Shown here in pieces: positions 47,090-58,925 of a stretch of DNA of 64,000 nucleotides. The position numbers and the translations under genes are program-made. Below the pieces are notes generated by a model that worked only from the letters and a program-made list of their open reading frames with translations, had not been told where the DNA came from and did no database searches. Origin of the DNA: Cymodocea nodosa (lineage: Eukaryota; Streptophyta; Magnoliopsida; Alismatales; Cymodoceaceae); the NCBI GenBank assembly GCA_036874045.1, contig CM072339.1:13709501-13773500 (forward strand). The letters are read 5' to 3'. Position 1 is the first letter of the stretch. Each line of letters opens with the position of its first letter.

Positions 47090-49304
47090 CTCCATGATGA
47101 GGAAGATGACACCTGAATTCTGGGAAGATGCAATGGACACCACATAGTTTCTGAGGGAATCTGAAGAATGACACACGCGGCAAAGGATCCGAAATACAAC
47201 AAGAGAGAAAGAGCTTCAAAAGGTAGAATCAGAACTCTTTAACTTGAGGAAAGTTTTGGTTGAGTTAGAAATATAGATACCACAGATAATGGAGACACGA
47301 ATTAGAGTGGCAATTGAAATTGTAGTAAGTAAAGAAAGAAAGATCCGACCAAACAATGAAGTAGCCCTAGAGTTAATTCAACGTAAAACCAGATTGTAGT
47401 TTAAGAAACGCATTGCTGGTCATGCAAGATGGGCAATATGGGAGCAGCAACGAGCAAAAGAATAGGAGGAACCGACTGCTAAAAGACTTGTTCCTAAGGA
47501 ACAACAGTCAGGACCTCTAGTTCAGCCAACAGAGCCATTGGCACAAGTAGCTTTTGCTTGGTCGAGAATTGAAGAAGAAGAGAAAGAATTTACTAGCTTG
47601 GTCAAAATAGCAAGAGACCAAGGTGATACTTAAGAAATAACTACGGCTAAGGCACGTATTTTATATGATGCCATTAAGAAAAAAAGGGTCGAAGAAAAGA
47701 TGAAGGCCTAGTACAAAATAAAAGTTGAACAACATCAGGCAGCAACTAAATCAAGTGCTGCACGAGAAGTTGAGGCTGGTCCTTCGAGACCAACAGTTAT
47801 GAAAAGAATTAAACAAGAAGAGCTAGTACTTGTGGCTCAAAAGCCTATAGAGCCTACTTTTGTAGATTTAATTTTAGAATAAGAAGAGGAAGAATAGGCA
47901 TAATTAATCAGAAAAAAGAAAGGAAAAGAAAAAGTGCCTGAATATGAAGAAATTAAATCTGAAGTACCAATTTTTATAGGGCCTATGGAGCAAATTTTTA
48001 TTAACCTGCTATCCGATTCTAAGGAGGAGCAGGAGGAGAAGCAACAGTAGGAGCAAAGAAAAGAAGAAAATCAAGCTGAAATTAGTCTGCAGCCTGTACA
48101 AGAAAGAACAGAAATGAGGGTAGAAACTGAATTGCCCATGACTCCATCCCAATCTGTTACAGAACCAGAAAGAACAATAACAGAACAGATTGGTAGTCAG
48201 GAGGAAGAAGAAAGAGCAGAAAATGAAGAGGCTGAAAGAAACCATTTGGACAAAAATAATTTCACAGATTCCGCTGAAGAGTAAGTAACTCTTCAGCAAT
48301 TTATGGAGAGAATTCAAGATAGAGTGGAGAGTTCTGCCGGCTCACCACCACAAACAGAAACAGAAATTCAGGAATCTGTAGAAAATGTTCAAATGCAACC
48401 TATAGAAGAGGAAGAGCAAGAGCAAACCCCTCTAGAACAATAAAGTCACCTTCCTGACCCGACTGAAACAATAATTTTGAATGAAGTACATTTTTGTAGT
48501 CAGGAAGCTTATACTAAATACCAAGAAATAAGGGGTTACGACATTATTTACAGTAGACCAGTAAATTGGGATGGAATGCAAGAAATCAAAGATTTATTTG
48601 AATTCCAAGGTCTACTGCAATTCATTTCTCAAGAAAGAGGGCATGTAGTATATGAGAATTTAGTGCCCTATTTTTATGCAAATTTAAGAGAAGGAGAAGG
48701 AAGATTAATTTCCAACGTGGAGGAAGCTGATGTACAGATAACAGTAGAGCTTCTCCACAATATTTTTGGTTTAAAGAATGAAGGACTAAAAATTTTGGAA
48801 GATACAACTACAGTCGAGTGGACAGAACAGCAAATTAAGGATTGTTTAGCTATCAATCCTAGTGTGCCTTTATTAAACAAATTGAAGCATTTAAATGGTA
48901 AAGCACACATGGTAGCTAACATTCTAATTAAAAATGTTTACCAACGACAATGCCATGACATAGAATTAAGTCAATTTGTCAAATGGGCCACATATGCAGT
49001 TGTAAATAAGATTCAAATAAATTGGTCTGCAGTTTTTATCTCCAAGCTGAAAATAGTGAAGAAGAAATTATTTTATGGAGATTTGATTCCACTACTGATG
49101 GTGGACTATATTAATTTTACAAAATGGGCATAAAAAAGGATCAGATCTAGAACCATTTTAGTAAAAGAATACAGAAATTTTGTAGCTGCAGAACTAGCTA
49201 TACCTTCTAGAGGAATTACGAGAGTAGTAGAAAGGATTAATCAATTAGAGCTTCAATTAGAAAAACTCCAAAAGGAAGTAGATGAACTTAGGCATAGAGA
49301 TTAA
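47090..49304 (+). CDS. Transposon-protein (Transposase_32-type) ORF, + strand unit
   Basis: The clearest open part is 48477-49133 (218 residues), which holds the transposon-protein domain: IIYSRPVNWDGMQEIKDLFE, YFYANLRE, ELLHNIFGLKNEGLKILE, LKHLNGKAHMVANIL, ATYAVVNKIQINWSAVF and KLFYGDLIPLLM. The upstream part (47090-48476) is highly charged with Glu/Lys and Gln-rich stretches, and a coiled-coil-like tail (QLELQLEKLQKEVDEL) ends it near 49300. Position after the word arrays matches the env-like ORF slot of Athila elements, but no signal peptide or clear membrane anchor is seen. Function unknown; contains breaks upstream. Confidence 0.7.
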
Positions 49305-49734
49305 ATTGTATTGTTCGTCTACTTATATAAAATTGTTTGAAATTGTATGATGTACTTGTAATGTAATTGATTCATATTAATGAATGTAAATTTTTTAGAT
49401 GCAATTTTCATACGTGTTTTGGATGTGAAAATGAATGGAATGTATTGATTGTTATATATGTTTTGTGGAATATTATGAAAGAATGTTTAATAGATTTGCA
49501 ATTTGCTGAATGACAAGATAAATGCTTAAAAATTTCTGCATGTTGCAAGGTAAAATGTAAATTCTGCATAACATAAAATGACCTGCAAGTTAAATCTTTA
49601 TATAATGTTCAGATTTAAACGAATTTTAATTATAATAGATGCATTAATGACATAGATTTAACTTTATTTTAGTTAGTAGAATAAACAAAGAAAAAAAAGT
49701 AGAGGAACTTATGAGAGTAAAACTTAGAGGTTGC

Positions 49735-49935
49735 TAAGTGTTAACTCAACGAAGTAAGTCCGTTGAGTTAAACGTAACTCCACGAGGTCAATAATATAAT
49801 ATAAGGTCACTCCGTTGAGTTATCTGTAACTCAACGAAGTTAGTCCGTGGAGTTAGCTACAGTAACCGACTATGTTTTGTTGAGTTATCTATAACTCAAT
49901 GAGGTTAGTTCGTGGATTAAGCAAAACGGTTATTC
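49735..49935. repeat. TTGAGTTA / TAACTCAA array between transposon-protein ORF and gag
   Basis: Five to six words alternate in orientation within 200 bp: TGTTAACTCAACGAAG, GTCCGTTGAGTTAAACG, CACTCCGTTGAGTTATC, TAACTCAACGAAG, TTGTTGAGTTATC, TAACTCAATGAGG. Very regular ~30-bp steps. Confidence 0.8.
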
Positions 49936-50099
49936 TTTTAACCACAAACGAAACTTCGTCGGTTTAGCGGTTACCAAAATTTGAAATTAGTAGTAGTACA
50001 CATACCCATAAAAACAGGAACCACGATGCACGTTGCAAGACACGTTCTTGCATCGAGATTTATTCACTTTATGAATGTGCATTATATATATAAAATAGA

Positions 50100-51590
50100 A
50101 TGTTATTTATGAGTTACTAGCACTTTTAAAAGAAAGGAGAATGCACTGGAGGAACTAGAAGGAGAAGCAGCTAATTCAACTTCATCCGACAACAAATATT
50201 TATTGAATGGAAAGCTGACTGGTATGTAATTAATCTTCTGCTATTTATTTATGAGCACATAGACCCGTTCTCTAAGCACTAAACGATTAGTAAGAACACT
50301 TACCTAGGAATTTTCATCGCAGAGGAGTACTGAAAAATTTCCTAAACTGAACTTTAACGAAATTCTTTGGGGTGTAGCTAACATTTCTTTAAAAGAGAAC
50401 GTAGAAATGGCTGCTCTAGTAGAAAAACCATTAAGAGAGATTCTGTATCCTGAATTAGTTGATGAACCTTCTTATATTCGATTGCCAAACTTTGAGGGAG
50501 ATAGGTTTGAACTGAAATCTAATTATATTAGTCAATTGCCACATTTTCATGGATTAGAAAGAGAGGATGCCTATTATTTCCTTAGAGAATTTAATGAAGT
50601 TTCTCAAATGATGAAAATGCCGAACATGAGTATAGATGCTATTAAACTTAGATATATCTCTTTTTCTTTAAAAGACATAGTTAAGAGATGGTTATATACT
50701 CTGTCGCCTGATTCAATTTCTACATGGACTAAATTTTGCTCTATTTTTCTGGAAAAATATTATCCAACACATCAAACGATTAAAAAGAAGAAAGAAATAT
50801 TAATGTGTAGCCAAAAATAGGGTGAATCATTCTAGAAATATTTTGAAAGATTTATTGACTCAATGTCCACATCATGCAATGAGTAATGCACAATTAATAG
50901 GTATAATTTATGAAGGCATAGATGTTTCAACAAAATCTTTATTAAAATCTACTTGTCAAAATGGATTTTTAAAGTTATGTAGTGAAGAAGCATGGGCATA
51001 TTTAGAAAACTTTGCAAAAAGAACTACACAGTGGGAAAATTTGGCTGAAGCTATTGTAGATAAAAAAATATTGCCAAGAGGAATGCATGAAATAGATTCA
51101 AGTACTATGCTTGAAGTGAAATTAAATGAATTAACAAAGAAAATAGAAGAGTTATCATTAAATCAAAAGCTAGCAGAAAAGAATACAAACATAAATGACT
51201 TAGATATTATTTATGCTAGAAACCAAAGAGATAACTTGGGAAATTCTTATCATCCTAATTGGAGAAATCACCCGAATTTATCTTGGAGAAACAACAATTT
51301 CTAGGGAGGAGAAAATATAAATGAGAAGAACATAAGTTATGAAGTATTAATTGAACAAGGATCTAGAATAGAGAAATTAGAAAAGATAATCCAACAATTA
51401 AACAATCGTCTAGATTTTGTATTTGAAAATACTACAATTCAAAATTAGAATAGAAATATACCACTTAGACAGAAGGAACCAATGGAAGTTAGACCTACTA
51501 GAGGATTTCCAATACAAGCAATACCTAACCCTATCAATAGATCTATTAATGAAATTGATACCTCTTTTAGGAGGGTAATTGAATGAAGTA
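50100..51590 (+). mobile_element. gag region of + strand gypsy unit
   Basis: The open part 50407-50820 has NFEGDRFELKSNYISQLPHF, EREDAYYFLREFNEV and IKLRYISFSLKDIVKRWLYT, ending in FCSIFLEKYYPTHQTIKKK: the plant Ty3/gypsy capsid-type domain. The open part 50822-51304 continues with LLTQCPHHAMSNAQLIGIIY and an Asn-rich end (YHPNWRNHPNLSWRNNNF). A short coding-like leader near 50140-50215 ends at a GTATGT. Located downstream of the transposon-protein ORF, an unusual place for gag. Confidence 0.8.
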
Positions 51591-51639
51591 GTATAACTGA
51601 AGCAACTATCTGTATGTATATATGTTTTTACTTTTAGTT

Positions 51640-51720
51640 AATAGTATCGTAGAGTTAATCCTTAACTCAACGAACTTAGTCCGTTGAGTTATGCCTTAAC
51701 TCCACGAGGGTGTGTAGTAG
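51640..51720. repeat. TTGAGTTA word pair between gag and F-box gene
   Basis: GTAGAGTTAATCCTTAACTCAACG followed by CCGTTGAGTTATGCCTTAACTCCACG forms two adjacent imperfect palindromes just upstream of the F-box gene. Confidence 0.7.
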
Positions 51721-51774
51721 TTATGTTAATTTTTGTTTTTGCTAAATTTTTGTTTGTGTTATATAGAATCGACA

Positions 51775-52915
51775 ACTGGAATTGATGCAATTACCATTGG
51801 ATGCACTAAGGGAAGTACTGAGTAATTTATCAGCTAAAGATCTATGCAGGCTGTGTTGTGTATCAAAGGAAATTAAAGACTATATTGAAGAAAAATATTT
51901 TCAGGGACTACAAGCTGCAAAAATGACTAAGATTAGAGATGGATTTATATAGAGGTCATTTAATCGTAGTTAAAATACCCATGAATATCTGGCTATGGAA
52001 GAAACTACTGGAATTCCACCCAATACATTAGAAGGCATAGATCATATAATGGGGATAGATGAAGGATTAATCATATACAGGACGAGACCAAGGTATGCAA
52101 GTTTATTATTACCTGATATTTTGATAAGAAATCCTATAACAGGAGAAGAATGGAATATAGGAAGACCTAATAGATTTGAAGTACCAACTGTAAATTGTGG
52201 ATCGGTTTTGATTTTTTCTAATAAAAATTCTGCAATTCCTGAAAAATTATATTATTGGAGACCTACAGGAAATTGGGGTGAAGATTTATGCTTAAGTGTG
52301 TATAACTTTCTGAATAGATCTTGGAATGAAAATATTATGATATATCTGGGACGGAAATCATTAATTAACCAAACACATGTCATACTTGATGGATATATAT
52401 ATCTAGTCATAGATATATCAATAACATTTGGATCTAATTTATACATAGTGAGCATAGACAGTTATGATGAATATATAAAAATTTTACCTATACCGAGAGA
52501 AATAGCTAAACCACCATCTGAAGAATTTAATAAAATTCAAATAGGAATGTGGTATAATGACGAAGATGATCCTACTTTATGTCTAATAAGATGGTGGGAT
52601 GAATTGATGAAATTTCAAATATGGATTATGAAAGACATAAATGAATGGAAGTGGGAAGAGGAATATATTGAAATAGATGTAGAAATAGAAACTGCTACAT
52701 TACCTTGGAATCAAAAAGCATCCCTTTCTGCATTTCATATCATTAATGATAATACACTTGTATTTGGAATTTATAATATATTACATGTTTACAAATTAAC
52801 AAAGAACAAGAACTGCATTAAAACAGAATTAATAGCAAGAAGAACTATGCCTAAAAAGTTTGCTTGGACTGATACATTTATTCTATTTGTTCCTACTTTT
52901 CAATCATGTTCTTAA
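51775..52915 (+). CDS. F-box protein gene carried by the gypsy unit
   Basis: The longest open frame of the window (51995-52915, 306 residues) plus an F-box-like segment just upstream in the same direction (about 51780-51905). The F-box part reads MQLPLDALREVLSNLSAKDL followed by CRLCCVSKEIKDYI, close to the plant F-box consensus that binds SKP1/ASK in SCF ubiquitin ligases. The downstream domain has NPITGEEWNIGRP, YIYLVIDISI, LYIVSIDSYDEYIKILPIP, WWDELMKFQIWIMKDINEWK and ends FVPTFQSCS, resembling the F-box-associated/DUF295 type used for substrate binding. It lies between gag and the polypurine tract; a relative sits at the same place in the - strand unit (27944-28870). Likely captured from the host by the retroelement. 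This copy is not fully intact. Confidence 0.75.
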
Positions 52916-54658
52916 GTTGAGATTTTGTGTGTTTAATGTTGTGTGTATTCTACGTTATGTTTAGAAAAAAAAAAAAAAAAATTGAAGTTTTCATTTTATT
53001 ATAATAAAAAAATAACAAAATATCAATCTAGTTTATTGGTATCTGTTCTGGGAAACCAATTGGCTTGCTTGTGAGCCACCAGAGGCATAGGAGCCTAGGT
53101 TCTACACAAGACACTGATTTATTAATATCTGTTAAGTGTTATTTTGTTTTATATTTTGCTTTTATCTATGAATGAAAAGTTTTTCAAAATCAAAAATCGG
53201 AATATGTAGAAGGAGATACAAACGAAACAAGGTATGTAACCGATTACTTATCTTGAATTTTAATCAACAAAATTGTATTTATGTTTACTACAATTACTGT
53301 ACTTATTGTCAAATCTTTTATATTGAGGACAATGCAAAATGTAGGTATGGGGGGAGGTAATTAAAGTAACAACCATGTAAGTTTGTTAATTAAAGGAAAT
53401 TGAAAAATGGTACTGCATAGTTTTGTGGAAATTGAAAATTTTTATGAACTTGTTGTAATTATCCGATAATTAAGACTGTAAAATTTATAAACTGTAACTA
53501 CTTGAATGTTATATTTAGAAGGCTATATAAGATACTATAGAATTTACTATTTATGCAAATCTAGATATAGTATCTTATGTTTTTTTTCTGAATTTCATGA
53601 GTTTAACAATTTCATGATTTTAAAATGAAATCAGAATGCTTAATGAAAAAATTATCTAAAGTCCTAAAAGAGCTGAGATGTGAATTCTAGATTAAATGAA
53701 ACATATATGATGAAAGATACATTTAATTTGACTGATTGAACTTGTAGAATGATTTATGTGTAGATCTTATTAAATTACAGAAAAAGTATGAGCTTATTGT
53801 TATGGATTCATATTTTTAGTAAATGATAGAAGCAGGACTATTTGAGATTGGTGTTTTACTACATCTATATTAATGAAATACATACATATACAGTATGTGA
53901 TTAATGTTTTGTTTTGTGTTTGTAGTTTGAGTGAAAAAAGAAAGAAAAAGAAAAAGGAAAATTTTGAGAGTTTATTGACTTGTTTGATCACGAGTCTTTT
54001 GTACTTGAGCAGATAGGTATGTAAGGATTGTTGACTTGAAAAAGGACTCTTGAAATCTGGCAACCTAAGATCCTGATCAGATCTGGGATTGTTGACTAAA
54101 AGCTCGTTACATGGATACATTAGAAAGCTCTTGTATGATTCAAGCTTGTCAAAATTAGCTTTTAAAAAAAAGAAAAAGAAAAAGAAAAAAAAACATATAC
54201 TATTCTGAAAAGATACAAGTGTTTTGTGAAATACAGACATCTTATGAATCGAGTATATTTTCTGTTATCTAGAATTGCTGTAATATGAATCTAGAATTGA
54301 CTTTTGAAGTTGTTTAAGAGAGATACAATTATTTATTCTACTTATCTTAATCATATTGAATTGGATTGTACTTTGATTCGTATGTTGTTGAAATTTCTTC
54401 TAGAAATCTTATTGAAAAATTTAGGATAACAGATAATGAAAAGAAGAACAAACGATAATATAATTAACACATATGTGATGATGATATACTTTGTATGTAA
54501 TTTACATATATTCCAAGTATATTTGCAGGTTGATTATTGAAATATACAGAATATATTTTTATGCTGAACAGAAGAAAAAAAAAGAGAAGAATTAATTCTA
54601 GCACTTTTTGAAAGACCAATTAATTAGATCTTAGTTTGCTAAAGGACTAGCAAAATTT
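52916..54658 (+). other. 3' spacer of + strand gypsy unit, no gene
   Basis: AT-rich sequence with A-runs (52963-52980; 54165-54190) and an internal AGGTATGGGGGGAGG tract at about 53343 that resembles a second polypurine tract. Matches 26097-27943 inverted. The open frames at 53172-53360 and on the opposite strand at 53800-54240 are low complexity. Confidence 0.55.
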
Positions 54659-54672
54659 AGGTATGGGGGAAG
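54659..54672 (+). other. Polypurine tract of + strand gypsy unit
   Basis: AGGTATGGGGGAAG directly before the LTR start TGTTTAGAATG. Confidence 0.85.
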
Positions 54673-56340
54673 TGTTTAGAATGAAAAAGTGCATATTATT
54701 AACGGTTAAATGATGGTTAATTGCATAATATTTAGCTTATGATATGAGAATTAAGCCATTATGTTATAATTGCACTATTATATGCTTTAATTGAAGAATC
54801 TGCTTAATTTTGGGGAATTAATGTTAATTTAGTACATTTCTGAACTGTTGGTAAGTTGCAAGCTGTAAAATTCTTAAATATCTGAATTTTCTGATATTTC
54901 AGACAGTTATGTTTAACATACCGAACATATTCAGATAGTTATGTTTAACAGACCGAACATGTATCGGATAGTTATGTTTAAATTGTCGAACAGTTATATT
55001 TTAAAAGAATAGTTTATTATTTCTTGAAGTACATGTGTCGAAACCATAATACATGACTTAATTGAACTTTCGGTGAGTTATCTATAACTATCCGAAATTG
55101 CAGCTGGGCATCGGATAGTTATATGTGTAACTCTCCGAAATCTCTTTTTATTTATAAAATAGCTGAGGACACGTGTCATGTTCTGGGAAAGTAACTTAAG
55201 TGGATTTTCGGTGAGTTATCTCTAACTATCCAAAATACATCTGAGCATCAGATAGTTAGCTCTGTAACTCTCCGAAATGTTTATTTTCTCCAAAGTACCA
55301 CACCAACTATCATTACCACCACCACAATCACCAACCATTAGAGGTCTATGAGAATACTTTCTTGATGTTGGGTCGACTCTGAGCCAAACACAGTGCCTGA
55401 CAACCACTGTGAGGAGTAATCACGTCGCAGGAAGGGAAGCCATTTTCACCAAGCACCGACTCATATTTTAGGAGATCGTAAAGCTTTTAGCCTTGGCTTC
55501 GGGTTGATGCCTGTATGCTGAAGAGGAGATCATCTTGCAATTCTAGACTCGCGATTCTATAGGGAGAGGAGACAGAATTGTAAGTGGTTTAATTTTCAGT
55601 GGTGTAATCGCGTTGCAAGTAGTGTTAGAAGTATTTACTATCGATTGAGATTACTTTACATTTCACCTTTCGCCCATTTCCATGTTCATATTAAAACAAA
55701 AATACAAAAACAATTTATCTATGTTTGTATGTTGTATTTGAGTGTTGTATTGTTTGTGTTGTATCGTGATTAATGTTATCTTTGTCAGTGTTGTGATTGT
55801 TTTATGTTGTTTTAGTTTTATAGTTTACTGAAATTGGTTCGTTCAAAAGACTTAAAGATTTTAATGGTTACTGTTTGAATTATCTGAATGTTAGTATTGC
55901 TTAATGATAAATCCAATGTTAACTAACATTAAAGAGCTTAATTGATGTTATTTACAATCTGTGGAATCGCCCAATGGTTGGCCGAATTCCTTTGTAAATA
56001 GCAGTATTAAAAAGAAAAGGCAGGCTCGTGGAGTTAACTTAAGTCCACGAGGTTAGTTCGTTGAGTTAGTCATAACTCAATGAACTTTGTCCATTGAGTT
56101 AACTGTAATCCAATAGAGAGCTTATTGAATATATAAATTTGATTATTAACAAACGAACAGTTATCAAGTTCTTTAGCAATTCCCTATGGGATCGACTTGT
56201 ACTTGCACACTGATACAATAGACACTATGCACTTGTAGTTAAAGTACAAATTGAAATTAATATCTAAATTGTATTAAAGGTTGTTTGTTTACTTCTAAAA
56301 GAAAGAATAGGCATAAAGATAAATTAACTAAGTAAAAACA
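54673..56340 (+). repeat. 3' LTR of + strand gypsy unit (family C)
   Basis: 1.67 kb, TGTTTAGAATG… to …AGTAAAAACA. Holds CGGATAGTTA/TAACTATCCG words at 54890-55290, a TTGAGTTA cluster at 56010-56120 and the GGGATCGACTTGTACTTGC block at about 56188. The 5' LTR of this unit is not recognised in the window. Confidence 0.8.
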
Positions 56341-57672
56341 GAAGTAACAAATCCAAGTTTTTCTGGTGTAGTGCTGGGAAAACACAAACACACCTCAATC
56401 TCGATTAGAGGAGGTTGGATCGAGGAAAAAAATTCGTAAAACCCACATGGGAAAAAGGGTCGACGGTAAGCTTTGCTATCGACCATGAAAAATAGCATGC
56501 ATTTGGAAGAAAATGCTGAAAAATGCATAACTAGTTATCTAGGTGGGTGCCTGCACGTGGAAGAACAATTGCGGGATGGTCAAAGATGAGTGATGATCAC
56601 GGCAGTAGGACAACAACGTGTAGTAACTGACAATTAGAGAAAAGTGCTTTCATGGTTTTGCACGAATCCTTAAGAGGTTTTAAGGGAGAAATCTAGGTGG
56701 ATCCAGCATTGATGAGTTGCTGAGATGTTGACTACCATGTGGCAATGCAAGAGGGCAACATGTGGTAGTTGTGCCACATGGCCAAATTTGGGTAAGGGTC
56801 CTCCCTAGGTAATTCAGACATGCTGAGTTTGAATCCAGCCTCCGTTTTGGCAAATTTAACTTGTAGGATGTTGAAATAGCCTCGAGAAGTTAAATCCTCA
56901 AATGGATGGCCTAGATTGTTTGAGTTGATTTCAAACAATCCGGAGACCCGATTGACAATCTGATTGAAGGATTGGTCAATCAAGGAGGAGATGAGCCTCA
57001 TCTTGTGATCAAATTTCTCTATCGTTAGCCGGATGAGTGAGATTCTCATTCCTCACCCAAATGGAGGGCTAAGATTCCTTAGAGTTAATCTTGGAAGATC
57101 AAGGGTGCGATCAATGATCCAATTGAAGGATCAATCAATTTGAATGGCATTGATCATATCTAAATGATTAGAAGTACTCGATGGTAGATGAGATGAATTC
57201 AAAGTCAAAACACCTTGTACGAATAGCCATGATTGTTCGAGGCAGAACTAGGTGATCGACATGGGTCAACATCGATCAAATAGTGTATCTATACGATCCA
57301 AGGTGCTTTTATCACGAAAATGTGATCAGACGACTGATTCAATATCTCGAGATGTACCAATCAAGATAGGGACTAAATGAACGACCTAGATTATCTAGGA
57401 CTGATTCGGACAATTAGAAGCTTCAATTGACTTTTTGACCAAAGGATTAGTCAATCAAGAACAAGGAGGCTTTAACCATAAGGTTAGATGGAGAAAACTC
57501 CATCAAGGGACCAGTAGTGGTCACATACTCGAACAAGGGACAATACCTTCTAGCACTACTCCAAATGACAAAGATGCATAATTACATAAGCGCAATGATA
57601 ATGTACACCTTGGGAGTTTGCAATAGTGAAAAAGGTAGTTCCTAAGAAAGGATCAAGATTTGGGTGTCTACG
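56341..57672 (-). mobile_element. LTR-like sequence with TGTAGACACCC-type end
   Basis: On the - strand it begins CGTAGACACCCAAATCTTG at about 57672, the hallmark start of a class of plant Tat-type gypsy LTRs. Base composition is more balanced than in the neighbours, with several GATCAATCC/GGATTGATC-like words. No coding region recognised; the open frames on the - strand (56328-56528, 56732-57049) show no family signature. Confidence 0.5.
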
Positions 57673-57816
57673 GTATGTTACAAAATATAGAAAAAATGAA
57701 ATAAGAGATTTATTGTAACAAATAGGAAAGAAGTAAATAATTTTAATCATAGCTATTTAATAAGAGATAATCTTGATTTTCTAGATTTTGATGTAATAAA
57801 TTGAAGGAAAACACAA

Positions 57817-58014
57817 AAATGCACATCTCTTATTTTATCATTAATGACAAGAGATTTACTAACAATTCTAACTTCCTTTGTAGTATGTGAACAAGTAATT
57901 AGTATTAGTGGTAATATACTAGATGATAGAAGAGTAAGATTAAAAGATGATATTTTAGAAGCATTAATGTATGTTAAAGACTAGGAGTTGACTTGTGTTC
58001 ATGGACAACAATAA
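57817..58014 (+). pseudogene. hAT transposase C-terminal dimerisation region remnant
   Basis: The reading frame gives LSLMTRDLLTILTSF, then CEQVISISGNILDDRRVRLK and DDILEALMYVKD. This matches the hAT C-terminal dimerisation motif (A-D-L-IP-TSVASERAFS-G-ilddrRsrL-d-veaL). One in-frame TAG stands where the family usually has the Trp after 'KD', and the Ala-Ser-Glu before the Ser/Phe motif has become Val-Cys-Glu. Upstream coding sequence is missing, so this is a dead remnant of about 60 residues. Confidence 0.8.
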
Positions 58015-58329
58015 AAATACAACTTCATCAATGAATTTGTAAATTTAAATGTTTAAATATAATTATGTACATTGTACATTAAATGTAAAAATATTTGATG
58101 TAATTATAAAATTAATGTAATTTTAATATAAATTTAGAAATAAAATAATTATTTTAACTTTATGACTTGTGTTTGAATGTGTTGATGGATGAAGAATTAT
58201 GAATAGTTTGTTTTGATGTTTTGATATTGATGTTAATGTGATGAATAATGATTTATGAATGATGAGTTATGTTTGATGTTCATGTATTTATAAATAAAAT
58301 AATGTATTTGAGTAATGAATTGATTATCG

Positions 58330-58925
58330 AAAACGTTGTAAAATTTTTTTATTTTTATTTTAATTTAAAATAAAAAAATAAATATAAAAAATCAAAAACT
58401 TCAATTGAACCAAAGTTATGATTTGGTCTAACTGAATAAAAAAATAAAGAAAATAAAAAATTTTGGTTAGATTGAAGCATATCTTTGGTTAGACTGAAAG
58501 AAAAAATAATAACTTAAAAAGTTTCGATTAGACCAAAGAAAAAAATAATAAATTTAAAAACTTCGATTGAATAGATCGAAGAAAAATACTAATTAAAAAA
58601 TGTTGAAAAAAATCAAAAACTTTGATCTGATCAAAAAAGAAAATAAAAAAATAAAAATTTTAGTTGGACCAAAGTAAAGTTATGGTCATACCATTAAAAA
58701 AATAAAAAACCAAAAAAAATTTGATTGGTTAGATCGAAGAAAAATACTAATAAAAAAATATTTAAAAAAATTAAAAACTTCGATTGAATCGAAGTTAAGC
58801 TTTGATCAAATCAAAAAGAAAAATAAAAAAATAACAATTTTTATTGGACTAAAGAAAAGTTACAGTCGTACTATTAAAAAAATAAAAAATTATAAAAAAA
58901 ATAAATTACAGATTAAGCTAGGTTA
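58330..58925. repeat. Tandem AT-rich repeat of ~160-180 bp with GATTAGACCGAAG-type words
   Basis: The block AGATCGAAGAAAAATACTAA at 58573 recurs at 58731, and TTTGATC…TTGGAC(C/T)AAAG at 58621-58680 recurs at 58801-58860. At least two and a half units occur, with diverged ones upstream (58380-58560). Words such as TTTGGTTAGACTGAA recall the array at 9430-9835, though this lies in a DNA transposon. Confidence 0.65.

Larger units (their letters stand above)
46531..56340 (+). mobile_element. Athila/Tat-like gypsy unit on + strand (word arrays, transposon-protein ORF, gag, F-box gene, LTR)
   Basis: Order: GGTCTGGCC-type words (46630-46740), TTGAGTTA array (46795-46925), transposon-protein ORF (47090-49304), word array (49735-49935), gag (50100-51590), word pair (51640-51720), F-box gene (51775-52915), 3' spacer, polypurine tract (54659-54672) and LTR (54673-56340). 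No pol is present in this copy. The order agrees with the - strand units. Broken in several places, but better preserved than the others. Confidence 0.75.

Noticed and set aside
48009-48317. - strand Leu/Phe-rich open frame as a membrane protein
   Set aside because: Shadow of the Glu/Lys/Gln-rich part of the + strand transposon-protein ORF.
49735-49935. CRISPR-like repeated words
   Set aside because: Words alternate in orientation, spacers are short and related, there are no cas genes, and the context is plant retroelement DNA.
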